Origin: Streptomyces sp. TN58
GTDB taxonomy: Bacteria; Actinomycetota; Actinomycetes; Streptomycetales; Streptomycetaceae
DNA: 64,000 nt
Reading direction: 5' to 3'
NCBI RefSeq assembly: GCF_001941845.1
Contig: NZ_CP018870.1
Location: forward strand, 1,302,001 to 1,366,000
The position numbers and the translations under genes were made by a program. The notes under the pieces are model-generated. The model was not told the DNA's origin. It did not search any database and was given only the letters and a program-made list of their open reading frames with translations. Below, in pieces: positions 18,741 through 27,070 of this stretch (the first letter of the stretch is position 1; each line of letters starts with the position of its first letter).

Positions 18741-19385
18741 CTACTTCCTGAGGTCGCTGGCAGATTCGAGCCGCTCTTCCTCTACCACGAGGGGGATGGG
18801 GATCTGGTTCGCCGCATAGTAGATCGCGATCAGGAAATGTGCGACAAGTGTGAGAGGTGCGGAGTAGAAGGCCAGGACGACCGTGCAGGGATAGGCGATG
18901 GCACCGAGACCGAAACGCAGCCTCGTGGCCCGTGCGCCGTCCTTGTCCACCTGTTCGTGGAAGAGGTGCCCGACCCGGGTGACGTACCACCAGAAGAGCA
19001 GGAACGCGGCGGCGTAGGCCACGGTGACGAGGCTGTAGAGGACGGCCGCGGGGTTGGCGGAGCCTTCCTCGGTGAGGTGCTCGGCGAGCACGTTGGTCGT
19101 GTACGGGATGACCGAGACCACCATCAGCACCATCAGGTTCAGGAACAACAGCGGACGGTCTATCCGCTTGAGGTGACTGAAGATGGTGTGGTGGTTCACC
19201 CACATCACGCCGATGAGGAGGAAGCTCACCACATAGGCGGCGTAATGCGGCCATTGCTCGCGGACCCCGTGCCAGAAGGCGGAGCCGGTTCCTTCCGGAA
19301 CCTTTAATTCCAGGACGAGGATCGTGATGATGATGGCGAATACCCCATCACTGAATGCCTCGACCCGCCCGGTTTCGTTTTCCAT
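18741..19385 (-). CDS. TMEM175 family (DUF1211) potassium-channel-like membrane protein
   Basis: 214 aa with about six helices. The hallmark of bacterial TMEM175 is at the start, RVEAFSDGVFAI (about 7-18), which forms the pore-lining first helix and selectivity gate in this K+ channel family. ATG 19385 follows GGGGAGG. Codon 27 is TTA (19305-19307), a rare bldA codon in Streptomyces, also found in the next gene downstream. Likely role: developmentally timed potassium leak channel (inference). Confidence 0.85.
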   Translation of the reverse strand: MENETGRVEAFSDGVFAIIITILVLELKVPEGTGSAFWHGVREQWPHYAAYVVSFLLIGVMWVNHHTIFSHLKRIDRPLLFLNLMVLMVVSVIPYTTNVLAEHLTEEGSANPAAVLYSLVTVAYAAAFLLFWWYVTRVGHLFHEQVDKDGARATRLRFGLGAIAYPCTVVLAFYSAPLTLVAHFLIAIYYAANQIPIPLVVEEERLESASDLRK

Positions 19386-19486
19386 GACCTCCCCTTTACC
19401 CTTTCCGTGCACACGCGCGGCGGGGTGCGCATACGGGGAGGGTGCGTTTGCCCCCCTCCCCGCACACGCTACCCATGTTTCCGGCC

Positions 19487-19828
19487 TCAGCCGCCGAATC
19501 CGGCGGTCTGGCGCCAGATTCGGCCATCGCGGACCACGAGGGTCCCGAACGCGTGCTCCGGTTCGCCGTTCAGGTTCATGATCGCCCGGTAGAAGATGGT
19601 GTCCTCGGTCTCGATGTACTCCTGCAGTTCCACCAGCGTGGGCTTCACGGCGAGGTAGCCGGTGAAGGTCTCGCGCACCGCTTCGATGCCCACCGAGGCG
19701 CCCTCGAAGCGCAGCAGCACGGCGTCCTCCGTGTAGTTCTTCATCACCGCCTCGATGTCCAGGGCGGCCAGCGCCTCCATCTGGCGGACGAACACCGGGT
19801 GCAGGGTGGAGATGTCGTAGGTGGCCAT
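19487..19828 (-). CDS. NTF2/SnoaL-like protein
   Basis: 113 aa cone-shaped NTF2-like fold: VRQMEALAALDIEAVMKNYTEDAVLLRFEG at the start and a C-terminal FGTLVVRDGRIWRQ strand. No catalytic set is obvious. It starts 12 nt after the histidine kinase stop, at the end of the long molybdenum-hydroxylase operon. Could be a small hydrolase, isomerase or binding protein. Confidence 0.75.
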   Translation of the reverse strand: MATYDISTLHPVFVRQMEALAALDIEAVMKNYTEDAVLLRFEGASVGIEAVRETFTGYLAVKPTLVELQEYIETEDTIFYRAIMNLNGEPEHAFGTLVVRDGRIWRQTAGFGG

Positions 19829-19840
19829 GTCGACTCCGTT

Positions 19841-21376
19841 TCAGCTGGGTGTGTCCGGCGCGGGTGCGGCTCCGCGGGCGGTCTCGGGTGTTTGCGCAGG
19901 TGAGGCGCAGGACTGGGCGCTGCCGGCGAAGGGCAGCCGGACGACCATCCGGGTCTCGCCGGGCCGCGAGCGGGCGGTGAGCGACCCGTGGTGGCGCTGG
20001 GTCACGATGCGGTAGCTCAGGTGCAGCCCCAGGCCCGTGCCCTTGCCCACGTCCTTGGTCGTGTAGAAGGGTTCGAAGATGCGAGGCAGTACGTCCGGGG
20101 GGATGCCGCGGCCGGTGTCGGTGACCTCCACGACCATGCACACGCCTTCGGACCGGGCGCTCAGCGTCAGTACGCCGGAGCCCTCCATGGCCTCGACGGC
20201 GTTGTCGACCAGGTTGGTCCACACCTGGTTCAACTCGCTGGGATAGCCAGTCAGTTCGGGCAGGTCCGGCTCGTACGCACGCACGACGGTGATGCCGCCG
20301 AGCTTGGCACGCAGCACCACCAGCGTGTTCTCCAGCCCCGCGGTCACCGGGAAGCGCTGTTCGGGCGCCCGGTCGAGATTGGCGTAATCCCGGGTGGCCG
20401 AGACGAGTTGGGAGATCCTCGGTCCCGCGGCCCGCAGCTCGGCGGCGAGCGCGTGGACCTCCAGCAGCGCCGCCAGGTGGTCGAGCGCGCACGCGAGGGA
20501 CTGCTTGCCGATGTCCCGTGTCCGCAGCAGCAGCCACTCCAGGTCCAGGCCGAGGTCGGAGACGCCCGAGCCGAGCAGGTTGGACCGCTCGGCGCCGGCT
20601 CCCTCGGCCCAGTCGGCGATCTCCTCCTCGGCGTCGGCCTGGGCCAGCGGGTCGGTGGTGACCGGCGGCGGCAGCGCGTCCAGTTCCGCGGTCAGCCGGC
20701 CCAGGACCGCGCGCTCGGCGGGCCCGGCGGCCGCTCCCCAGTCCTGGGCGGTCCGGGTGAGCCGGTCCAGGGCGGGGGCCAGTTCCTGCGCGGCCCGGGC
20801 GACGGCGGCCGCCGGGTTGTTCAGCTCGTGGGCGAGCCCGGCGGCGAGGGTGCCGAGCGCCTCCACGGTGGCCCGTTTGCGGGCCTGCACCTCGGAGGAC
20901 TTGATGCGCCAGGCCAGGACGGGGATCAGGACCGCGGCCACCCCGTTGCACCGCGTGAGCATTTCGAAGAACACCGCCTTGGGGTACGCCACCACCGTGG
21001 TCGACGGGCCGCTCGCGGCGGCCGTGGCGACGTACGCGCCGTCCGTCAGCAGCGGCAGTTCGCCGGTGAACCGGTGGGCGGCCGGGGGCTTGCCGTCGTG
21101 GTCCTCCGACGCGGCGCTCTCCTCCTCGGTGGAGTGCCGGGTGAGGACCTCCTCCCGGCCGTCGACGACCTTGGTGACGACGAGCCCGCCCGAGAGCAGG
21201 ACGTGGAAACCGGTCGCCTCCTCGCCGTCCCGGAAGAGGACCTGCCCGTCGGAGAGGACCTGCGGCCGGGAGACCGAGACCAGCCAGTCCAGCTGCTCCT
21301 CGGTGAGTCCCGCGAAGACCTCCAGCCCGCGCAGGGCGGCGCGCAGCCGCGGTGCGGTCATCTCCGGCGCGTTCAC
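19841..21376 (-). CDS. sensor histidine kinase with cyclic-nucleotide-binding domain
   Basis: 511 aa, soluble. The N-terminal CRP-like sensor (about 15-160; GQVLFRDGEEATGFHVLLSG) is followed by a dimerisation helix with H183 in GLAHELNNPAAA and a HATPase domain (NLVDNAVEAMEG, DTGRGIPPDVLPRIFEPF, GKGTGLGLHLSY). No transmembrane segment. GTG 21376 overlaps the MFS stop (GTGA). This architecture resembles redox- or ligand-sensing kinases placed near oxidoreductases. No response regulator lies beside it, so its partner is elsewhere. An alternative start is ATG 21361. Confidence 0.85.
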   Translation of the reverse strand: MNAPEMTAPRLRAALRGLEVFAGLTEEQLDWLVSVSRPQVLSDGQVLFRDGEEATGFHVLLSGGLVVTKVVDGREEVLTRHSTEEESAASEDHDGKPPAAHRFTGELPLLTDGAYVATAAASGPSTTVVAYPKAVFFEMLTRCNGVAAVLIPVLAWRIKSSEVQARKRATVEALGTLAAGLAHELNNPAAAVARAAQELAPALDRLTRTAQDWGAAAGPAERAVLGRLTAELDALPPPVTTDPLAQADAEEEIADWAEGAGAERSNLLGSGVSDLGLDLEWLLLRTRDIGKQSLACALDHLAALLEVHALAAELRAAGPRISQLVSATRDYANLDRAPEQRFPVTAGLENTLVVLRAKLGGITVVRAYEPDLPELTGYPSELNQVWTNLVDNAVEAMEGSGVLTLSARSEGVCMVVEVTDTGRGIPPDVLPRIFEPFYTTKDVGKGTGLGLHLSYRIVTQRHHGSLTARSRPGETRMVVRLPFAGSAQSCASPAQTPETARGAAPAPDTPS

Positions 21377-22623
21377 GCGGCGCCCCCCTCGGCCCTGGTA
21401 CGGGCGGCCAGGCGCAGGGTGGCCAGCAGGGCCGCCGCGCACACCGCGGCGACGGCGGCCATGAAGCCGACCGAGGTGCGGTGGAGGCCGTGGATGTTGG
21501 TCAGCATCCCCGCGAGTACGGCCGGCACGCTCATCGCGAGGTACGCGAAGACGTACACGGCGGCGGTCAGTTCACCCCGGTGGGCCGGTTCGGCGAGCCC
21601 GCTCAGCGCCCGGAAGGCGCCGAGGAAGGCCGCTCCCCAGCCGCTGCCGAGGACGGCCGTGGCCACCATGAACACGGTGGCCGAGCCCAGCCCCAGCGCG
21701 AGCAGCACCAGCGCGAGCCCGGTGAGCAGGCCGATCAGTCCGAGCACGGCGGTGCGCAGGGCCCCGGTGCGGCCCAGCACGAGCTGGGCGGCGGTGGCGG
21801 CGCCGGCGAGCAGTGCGACCGTGGCCCCGCCGGCGAGGTAGTTGGTGGACCGCAGCAGGGACAGGGCCAGGTGCGGGCCGAGGGAGAGGTAGAAGCCGCC
21901 CACGGACCAGACGGCCACGATGGTCAGGACGAGGACGGCGAAGCGGCCCCGGGCGCCCTGCGGGACGTGGATCCGGTGCGGGACGATCCGCAGCCCGCCG
22001 CCGGCGCCGGGAGCGCTCTCTCGCATGCGGACGACGCCCGCCAGGGTGACGGCGAAGGCCCCGATGAGCAGCAGATAGCTGAGGACGGTCGGGGCAGGCG
22101 CGTACTGGACGAGCAGTCCCGCCCCGATGCCGCCGAGGCCGATGCCCACGGTCGGGCCCGCGCTGTTGACCTGGGCTCCGAGGGCGGGCCGTGCGGCGGG
22201 GCTGAGTTCCAGCAGGGCGGCGCCCATCGCACCGGTGGCGAGGCCCACGGCCAGCCCCTGGACGGCGCGGGCGGCGAGGAGCAGTCCGAGCCCCTGGGCT
22301 GCGGCGAAGAGGGCCATCGAGACGATCGCCAGGACCAGGGCGGCGGCCAGGACCGGACGCCGGCCCAGGGTGTCGGAGAGGGACCCGAAGAGCAGGAGCC
22401 CGGCCAGCACGGTGACGGCGTACAGGGCGAAGACCACCGTGATCGTGCCGGAGGACAGGCCCCACTCCTGCTGGTAGAGCACGTAGAGGGCGGACGGCAC
22501 GGAGGAGGAGAGCATCAGCAGTACGAGGACGGCGCCGGCCACCCAGAAGCCGGAGCCTCCGGGGGCGCCGGCCGTGCGGACGGCTGGGTGCGTACCCGTG
22601 GTCGTTTCGGACGGTTCGGCCAC
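21373..22623 (-). CDS. MFS transporter
   Basis: About 416 aa with 12 predicted helices. The MFS motif A-like loop SLSDTLGRRPVLAAAL lies between helices 2 and 3; the second half has GGFYLSLGPHLALSLL. GTG 22623 is preferred, with GGGGGAG about 12 nt upstream; a TTG at 22635 sits directly against that purine run. It starts 54 nt after the FAD subunit stop and overlaps the kinase start by four bases. Substrate unknown; efflux of the operon's substrate or product is likely. Confidence 0.8.
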   Translation of the reverse strand: MAEPSETTTGTHPAVRTAGAPGGSGFWVAGAVLVLLMLSSSVPSALYVLYQQEWGLSSGTITVVFALYAVTVLAGLLLFGSLSDTLGRRPVLAAALVLAIVSMALFAAAQGLGLLLAARAVQGLAVGLATGAMGAALLELSPAARPALGAQVNSAGPTVGIGLGGIGAGLLVQYAPAPTVLSYLLLIGAFAVTLAGVVRMRESAPGAGGGLRIVPHRIHVPQGARGRFAVLVLTIVAVWSVGGFYLSLGPHLALSLLRSTNYLAGGATVALLAGAATAAQLVLGRTGALRTAVLGLIGLLTGLALVLLALGLGSATVFMVATAVLGSGWGAAFLGAFRALSGLAEPAHRGELTAAVYVFAYLAMSVPAVLAGMLTNIHGLHRTSVGFMAAVAAVCAAALLATLRLAARTRAEGGAA

Positions 22624-22677
22624 TGCTTCACTCAACTCCCCCGTGGTGGGCCCTGGCCGGGCCCTGTGGTCGGACGG

Positions 22678-23508
22678 TCAGGCGAGGGCCCGCTCGGCCC
22701 TCTGCAGTGCTCGGGCGGTGAGGACCCCCGCGAGGTGGCCGAGGTATTCGGCCGAGGTGCCGCGCCCGGGAACGAACAGCTCCCGGGGTTCGGCGCGGAA
22801 GGCGGCGAGTACGGCTTCCGTGTCGTACGGGCCGCCGCGCAGCCGGTCCTCGACCCCGCGCAGGCGCAGCGGCCGGGGGGTGGCCCCGGTCACCGCGATG
22901 CGCGGCCCGTCGGGGGTGATCCGTACGGCGGCGGCGCAGACCGGATAGCGGGTGGCGCGGTCGGCGGACTTCTCGAATGCGGCGGCCGGGCCGGCGGCGG
23001 GGACCAGCAGGGCCGTGACGACCGCGTCGGCGGGCGCGCCGCGGGCGGCGAACTCCTCGGCCGGGAGGGTGCTGCGGCCGCCGGGGCCGGCCAGTTCGAC
23101 GACGGCGTCGGCGGCGATGGCGGCGGCCGGCAGGTCGGTGGGCCGCCCGGCGGCGGCCAGGTTGCCGCCGGCGGTGCCGAGGTTGCGGACCTGCGGGTCG
23201 CCGTTGGCGCGGGCGGCGGCGGCCAGCTCGGGGGCCTCGGCGAGCACGAGCGGGTCGGCGGCGAGGTCGGCGAGCGTGGTGAGCGCGCCGACGCGCAGGA
23301 GCCGGCCGTCCGCGGTGCGGGTGGTGCCGCGTAGGCCGGCGAGCCTGCGGATGTCGACGAGGAGGCGGGCGCTGTCGGATCCGGCGCGCAGGTCGGGCAG
23401 CAGGCTCTGGCCGCCGGCGAGCACCCGGGCGCCGGGGGTTCCGGTCAGGAGGGCCACCGCCTCGTCCAGGCCGGCGGGGCGGGCGTAGTCGAAGTCGGTG
23501 AGGATCAC
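22678..23508 (-). CDS. molybdenum hydroxylase FAD subunit (CoxM type)
   Basis: 276 aa. FAD-binding domain of the xanthine dehydrogenase/CO dehydrogenase medium subunit: LAGGQSLLPDLR (PP-loop), RNLGTAGGNLAAAGRPTDLP (second FAD motif), and a C-terminal CO_deh_flav_C region. It passes electrons from the 2Fe-2S subunit. GTG 23508 overlaps the stop of the molybdenum subunit (GTGA). Encoded after the small and large subunits, an S-L-M order. Confidence 0.9.
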   Translation of the reverse strand: MILTDFDYARPAGLDEAVALLTGTPGARVLAGGQSLLPDLRAGSDSARLLVDIRRLAGLRGTTRTADGRLLRVGALTTLADLAADPLVLAEAPELAAAARANGDPQVRNLGTAGGNLAAAGRPTDLPAAAIAADAVVELAGPGGRSTLPAEEFAARGAPADAVVTALLVPAAGPAAAFEKSADRATRYPVCAAAVRITPDGPRIAVTGATPRPLRLRGVEDRLRGGPYDTEAVLAAFRAEPRELFVPGRGTSAEYLGHLAGVLTARALQRAERALA

Positions 23509-25910
23509 TGGGATTCCCCTCTCAGACGGCGCCAGACCTTCTCGGGGGTGAGAGGCATGTCGATGTGCCGGACGCCCAGGTCGGAGAGGGCGTCGACGAC
23601 GGCGTTGACGACGGCGGCGGCCGGCGGCACGGTGGCGATCTCGCCCGCTCCCTTGGCTCCGAGCGGGTTGTGCGGGCTGGGTGTGACGGTCTTGTCGAGG
23701 GCGAAGAAGGGCACGTCGGCGGCGCGCGGCAGGGCGTAGTGGCCGAGGTCGGCGCTGATGAGCCGGCCGTCGTCGTCGTATTCGGCGGCCTCCATGAGGG
23801 CCTGGCCGAGGCCGTGCACGATGCTGCCCTCGATCTGCCCCTGGACGATCTTCGGGTTGCCGATGGTGCCGGCGTCGTCGACGGCGGTGTAGGCGACCAC
23901 CTCGGTCTCGCCGGTCAGTTCGTCGATCTCGACGACGGCGACGTGTGTGCCGAAGGGGTAGTTGAAGTCCGGCGGGTCGAAGTGGGTGGTCTCGTCAAGG
24001 GCCGGCTCGATCTCCGGGGGCAGTCCCCAGCCGTACCACATGGCCATGGCCAGTTCGGCGAGGGTCTTGGCGTTCTGGGGGTTGCCCTCCTCGTGGATCC
24101 CGCCGTCCTCGTATACGACCCTGTGCTCGGGTGCGCCGAGGAGGACGGCGCCGGCCCGGACCAGTTTGGCCTTGAGCTTGCGGGCGGTGAGGGCGACGGC
24201 GGGCCCGGCCATGCTGTAGGAGCGGGATCCGTAGGTGCCCTGTCCGTACGGGGCCTTCTGCGTGTCGCCCTCGTGGACCTGGACGGTGGCGGGGTCGATG
24301 CCGAGCTCGTCGGCGGCGACCTGGGCGAAGACCGTGGCGTGGCTCTGGCCGGTGGAGGCGGAGCCCACGGTGACGGTGACCTCGCCGGTGGGGTGGATGC
24401 GGATGTTCGCGCTCTCCCAGGTGCCGCCGAGCATGCCCTCCTGCGACATCCGGGTGGAGGGGCCGACGCCGCAGACGGCGACGTAGGTGGCGATGCCGAC
24501 GCCGAGGCGTTTGCCGCGGGTGCGGGCCTCGGCCTTGCGGGTGGGCATGTCGGCGTAGCCGGACAGCTCGACGGCCTTGTCGAAGTTCAGCCGGTAGTTC
24601 CCGGAGTCGTAGGTCCAGCCGAGGCCGTTGTCGTAGGGGAACTTCTCCTTCGGCACCAGGTTCCTGCGCCGTACCTCCGCCGGGTCCATGCCGATCTCGG
24701 ACGCGTACCGGTCGACGAGCCGCTCCATGAGGAAGGCGGCTTCGGCGCGTCCGCTGCCCCGCTGCGCGCCGAGCGGAACGGTGTTGGTGAAGGCGGCGTA
24801 CACCTCGCAGAAGGCGGCGTCGATGTCGTACATGCCGCTGATGGAGCGGCCCATCAGGGCGGTGGCGACGCCGGGGCCGATCGTCGAGGGGTAGGCGCCG
24901 AGGTTGGCGTGGCTGGTGCAGCGCACCGCCGTGATGCGGCCGTCACGGGTTCCGGCGAGGGTGGCGTGCTGGCGGTGGTCGCGGCCCTGGACGGTGGAGT
25001 TCATCAGCCCCGTGCGGGTGTCCACCCATTTCACGGGCCGGCCGAGGGCCTTGGAGAGCAGCAGGACCAGGGGCATGTCGGGGTACAGGTAGCCCTTGGT
25101 GCCGAAGCTGCCGCCGACGGTCGGGGCGATCACCCGGAGCTTGTTGAAGGGGATGCCGAGGACCAGTGCGGAGAGGAGGAAGCGGTGGTTGTGCGGGCCC
25201 TGGGTGGAGGCGTAGAGGGTGTACTCGCCGGTGGCCGGGTCGTAGTCGCCGACCGCGCCGCGCGGTTCGATGGGGCTGTTGATGGTGCGCTGGTTGACGA
25301 GGTCGAGTTCGACGGTGACCTCGGCGGCGGCGATGGCGGCGTCGGTGCGGTCCCTGTCGCCGCAGGTCCAGTACGCGTTGAGGTTGCCCGGGACGGCTTC
25401 GTGGAGCTGGGGCGCGCCGTCGGCCAGGGCCTCGTCGGCGCGGGTGACGACGGGCAGCGGCTCGTACTCGACGCAGATGGCGGCCAGCGCCGCGGCGGCC
25501 TGCCGCGGCGTCTCGGCGACGACCGCGGCGATGGGGTCGCCGACGTGGCGGACGGTGTCGCCGGTCAGGACCGGGCGGGCGCCGGGAAGTCCGTACGGGT
25601 GCGGCGGGAAGTGGCTCTCGACGCCGCCGGGAACCCAGATGCAGGGCAGCGGCATGACGTCGGTGAAGTCGGCGGCGGTGGCCACCTTGAGTACTCCGGG
25701 CAGCTGCTCCGCGGCCTTGGTCTCGATGGAGAGGATCTTCGCGTGGGCCACCGGGCTGCCCAGGATGGCCATGTGCGCGGTGCCCGGCAGGTCGATGTCC
25801 GCCACGTACGCGGCCTCGCCGCGCAGGAGCTGCGGGTCCTCGCGGCTGTCCAGCGGCCGGCCGAGTACGCCGCCCCGGTCGGCCGGGGCCTCCCCCGTCA
25901 CTGCGGTCAT
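23505..25910 (-). CDS. molybdenum hydroxylase large subunit (xanthine dehydrogenase family)
   Basis: 801 aa. Aldehyde-oxidase/xanthine-dehydrogenase fold: hammerhead domain (about 15-125; GEAAYVADIDLPG, VRHVGDPIAAVVAE), then molybdopterin-binding domain with SPIEPRGAVGDY, GGSFGTKG, PLGAQRGSGRAEA and the catalytic-Glu motif KGAGE near the C-terminus. It lacks the AYRCSFR loop of true CO dehydrogenase, so hydroxylation of an aldehyde or N-heterocycle is more likely. ATG 25910 is 5 nt after the 2Fe-2S subunit stop. The XdhC-like protein 6 kb away probably matures it. Confidence 0.9.
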   Translation of the reverse strand: MTAVTGEAPADRGGVLGRPLDSREDPQLLRGEAAYVADIDLPGTAHMAILGSPVAHAKILSIETKAAEQLPGVLKVATAADFTDVMPLPCIWVPGGVESHFPPHPYGLPGARPVLTGDTVRHVGDPIAAVVAETPRQAAAALAAICVEYEPLPVVTRADEALADGAPQLHEAVPGNLNAYWTCGDRDRTDAAIAAAEVTVELDLVNQRTINSPIEPRGAVGDYDPATGEYTLYASTQGPHNHRFLLSALVLGIPFNKLRVIAPTVGGSFGTKGYLYPDMPLVLLLSKALGRPVKWVDTRTGLMNSTVQGRDHRQHATLAGTRDGRITAVRCTSHANLGAYPSTIGPGVATALMGRSISGMYDIDAAFCEVYAAFTNTVPLGAQRGSGRAEAAFLMERLVDRYASEIGMDPAEVRRRNLVPKEKFPYDNGLGWTYDSGNYRLNFDKAVELSGYADMPTRKAEARTRGKRLGVGIATYVAVCGVGPSTRMSQEGMLGGTWESANIRIHPTGEVTVTVGSASTGQSHATVFAQVAADELGIDPATVQVHEGDTQKAPYGQGTYGSRSYSMAGPAVALTARKLKAKLVRAGAVLLGAPEHRVVYEDGGIHEEGNPQNAKTLAELAMAMWYGWGLPPEIEPALDETTHFDPPDFNYPFGTHVAVVEIDELTGETEVVAYTAVDDAGTIGNPKIVQGQIEGSIVHGLGQALMEAAEYDDDGRLISADLGHYALPRAADVPFFALDKTVTPSPHNPLGAKGAGEIATVPPAAAVVNAVVDALSDLGVRHIDMPLTPEKVWRRLRGESQ

Positions 25911-25915
25911 GTCCC

Positions 25916-26440
25916 TCACACCTCCGAAGCGGATGCGGTGGTCGCGGTGGTCCCGGCGGGCACCTCGTCGCGGCCGGCGGCGCAGGCGCGCTGCACTCCG
26001 CGTACGACGCTGTGGTAGCCGGTGCAGCGGCACAGGTTGCCGGTGAGCCATTCGCGGATCTCCGGCTCGGTGGGGGCCGGGCCGCCGGCGGTGGCGTCGA
26101 CGAGCTCGCCCAGGGCCATGACCATGCCCGGGGTGCAGAAGCCGCACTGGGTGCCGTGTTCCTGGCGCAGGGCCTCCTGGAGGCCGGACAGTTCCCCGCC
26201 CCGGGTGGTGACGCCCTCGATGGTGGTGATCCCGGCGCCGGCGGCGGACGCGGTGAGGACCAGGCAGCTCTTGACGGACCGGCCGTCGAGGCGGACCACG
26301 CAGGAGCCGCACTGGCCGGTGTCGCAGCCGACCTTGGTGCCGGTCAGGCCGAGGCCGTCGCGGAGCCGTTCGACGAGCAGTTCGTTCGGCGGCGCCGAGA
26401 ACTGCTCGGGTCTTCCGTTCACGTTCAGTGTGATGTCCAT
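25916..26440 (-). CDS. molybdenum hydroxylase 2Fe-2S subunit (CoxS type)
   Basis: 174 aa. Plant-type ferredoxin domain with C39, C44, C47 and C59 (GCDTGQCGSC ... SC) and a helical second cluster domain (CGFCTPGM ... CRCTGYHS). Relays electrons between the molybdenum and FAD subunits. The ATG at 26440 lies 16 nt inside the 3' end of the upstream reductase gene, indicating coupled translation. The Ala/Thr-rich tail after about 150 is variable in the family. Confidence 0.9.
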   Translation of the reverse strand: MDITLNVNGRPEQFSAPPNELLVERLRDGLGLTGTKVGCDTGQCGSCVVRLDGRSVKSCLVLTASAAGAGITTIEGVTTRGGELSGLQEALRQEHGTQCGFCTPGMVMALGELVDATAGGPAPTEPEIREWLTGNLCRCTGYHSVVRGVQRACAAGRDEVPAGTTATTASASEV

Positions 26441-27039
26441 GCCTTCGCCTGCGCTTCCGTGAGCGGCCGGTTGAAAAGTGGCCCGCCGGGCTGCTGGAGA
26501 ATTCCCCCGGAGTGCAGCGGGCCGGTGTCGACGGGGGCGAATCCGAGATCGGTGATGATTCCGGCGACGATTTCCTTCGCTTTCACGTCGTCGCCCGCGA
26601 GGAAATGTGCCAGGCGCTCTCCGGGTGCGGTTCCGGCGACGGCGAGGGTTTCGAAATGCATGGTGTTCAGTGATTTCACGACCTGTGCGCCCGGGTACCA
26701 CTCGGCGACCAGGTCGCTGGAGCCGCGCCCGCCGAGGTCGGCGGGCGCGCCGGGGCCGCCGAACGCGTTCGTCGCGTCCACCAGCACCTTGTCCTGCACG
26801 ACGTGGGGCGGGAGCAGTCCGCGGACCCGTTCGAAGGGCACCATCAGCACCAGGAGTTCGGCCTGGGCGGCCGCCTCGGCGGGGTGCGCCGCCGAGGCGG
26901 CCGGCCCCAGTTCGGCCACGAGCGGGCCGAGGGTCCGCGGGCCCCGGGAGTTGGCGAGGAGCACCTGGTGGCCCGCCGCCACGAGGATCCTCGCGAGGAC
27001 CGTGCCGATACGCCCGGTGCCGATGACGGCTGTACGCAT
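26425..27039 (-). CDS. NADPH-dependent F420 reductase-like protein
   Basis: 204 aa. Rossmann start VIGTGRIGTVLARILVAAGH with following residues NSRG, as in the F420H2:NADP oxidoreductase/coenzyme F420-dependent family, then ATNAFGG and VKSLNTMHFETLA. It may shuttle electrons between NADPH and F420 or reduce a small substrate. It lies between aldehyde dehydrogenase (31-nt gap) and the 2Fe-2S subunit (16-nt overlap), so it belongs to the same operon. Confidence 0.8.
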   Translation of the reverse strand: MRTAVIGTGRIGTVLARILVAAGHQVLLANSRGPRTLGPLVAELGPAASAAHPAEAAAQAELLVLMVPFERVRGLLPPHVVQDKVLVDATNAFGGPGAPADLGGRGSSDLVAEWYPGAQVVKSLNTMHFETLAVAGTAPGERLAHFLAGDDVKAKEIVAGIITDLGFAPVDTGPLHSGGILQQPGGPLFNRPLTEAQAKAWTSH

Positions 27040-27070
27040 TGACGCTCCTGGTGAAGGTGGTCTGCCGGTG

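Noticed and set aside
23505..25910. Aerobic CO dehydrogenase large subunit
   Set aside because: The CO-specific AYRCSFR active-site loop is absent; the sequence reads GAQRGSGRAEA at that position.
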